Assembly: GCA_002428085.1 (NCBI GenBank) | Contig: DJAA01000059.1 | Coordinates: 143 to 6,697, forward strand | From: Sulfurimonas sp. UBA6014 | GTDB lineage: Bacteria > Campylobacterota > Campylobacteria > Campylobacterales > Sulfurimonadaceae | DNA length: 6,555 nt | Direction: 5' to 3' | Shown: piece after piece, positions 6,507 to 6,555 of the stretch | How positions within the stretch are numbered: position 1 is the first letter of the stretch | Layout of the letters: each line of letters opens with the position of its first letter | The notes under the pieces: generated by a model | What the model saw: only the letters and a program-made list of their open reading frames with translations | Databases searched by the model: none | What the model was told of the DNA's origin: nothing | Program-made: the position numbers and the translations under genes

Positions 6507-6555
6507 CACAAACGATAAAACTTTTCAAAAGATTGCTTCGCTTTGCTCGCAATGA
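6503..6555 (+). CDS. Start of a downstream gene, cut by the window end
   Basis: ATG at 6503 overlaps the preceding stop as ATGA, the same junction style as elsewhere in the window, with a weak purine-rich site (AAGAGAG, 6491-6497) ahead. The 17 visible codons read MTQTIKLFKRLLRFARN: strongly basic, with no hydrophobic run. If the upstream protein is GspC/PilP-like, the expected product would be a secretin with a signal peptide, which is not visible in these residues. Codons 10-17 are encoded by a dispersed-type repeat (6531-6555), so the N-terminus may be altered, or the true start may lie further downstream. The function cannot be told. Confidence 0.45.
   Translation, partial: MTQTIKLFKRLLRFARN
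6531..6555 (-). repeat. Short dispersed repeat of the TCATTGCGAG...GAAGCAATC type
   Basis: Read on the minus strand this 25-base stretch starts TCATTGCGAGC and ends GCGAAGCAATC. That is the form of a short repeat I recall as occurring many times in unrelated bacterial genomes. It has terminal inverted arms ATTGC (6532-6536) and GCAAT (6549-6553), is clearly richer in GC than its surroundings, and ends exactly at the window edge. Its copy number in this genome cannot be seen here. Confidence 0.6.

Overview
The window is AT-rich, densely packed and coded entirely on the + strand. Protein similarity recalled by eye, short or overlapping gene junctions, strong AAGGGG-type ribosome binding sites and Lys/Asn-rich proteins suggest a Campylobacterota (epsilonproteobacterial) genome. 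Something like Sulfurospirillum or a relative is my best guess. The genus is inference; the phylum is moderately safe.

Positions 1-6047 hold one tightly coupled operon of the MoxR / von Willebrand A (Bat, 'Bacteroides aerotolerance') type. In order it encodes a 5'-truncated MoxR AAA+ ATPase, a DUF58 protein, a small single-pass membrane protein resembling DUF4381, a membrane-anchored VWA protein (BatA-like), a VWA protein fused to a TPR domain and a charged tail (BatB+BatC-like), and a secreted, C-terminally anchored BatD-like protein. Every junction overlaps by 1 to 17 bases, so translation is probably coupled throughout. Positive-inside analysis gives a consistent picture: MoxR and DUF58 lie in the cytoplasm, while the VWA, TPR and BatD domains face the periplasm and are anchored in the inner membrane. 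In studied relatives such systems act as chaperone-like or metal-insertion/maturation machines and in envelope stress. The substrate here cannot be read from the sequence.

Positions 6048-6122 form the only intergenic gap. It contains a full-consensus sigma-54 (RpoN) -24/-12 promoter, TGGCACGGTTTTTGCT at 6071-6086, followed directly by a perfect AT-only 9+2+9 palindrome covering the predicted transcription start. No terminator separates it from the Bat operon. The promoter opens a second transcription unit. Its first gene (6123-6506) encodes a small exported protein whose C-terminal half looks like the HR/PilP-type domain of type II secretion and type IV pilus periplasmic proteins. A second gene starts by ATGA overlap at 6503 and runs off the window.

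The last 25 bases (6531-6555) match a GC-richer short repeat known from many bacterial genomes (the 'TCATTGCGAG...GAAGCAATC' type, here inverted). It falls inside the first codons of that last gene. The window may end there because an assembly broke in a multicopy repeat, or the repeat may have reshaped the N-terminus of the gene. The sigma-54 promoter in front of a pilus/secretion-like gene and this repeat are the two least routine things in the window; the Bat operon itself is a known system.
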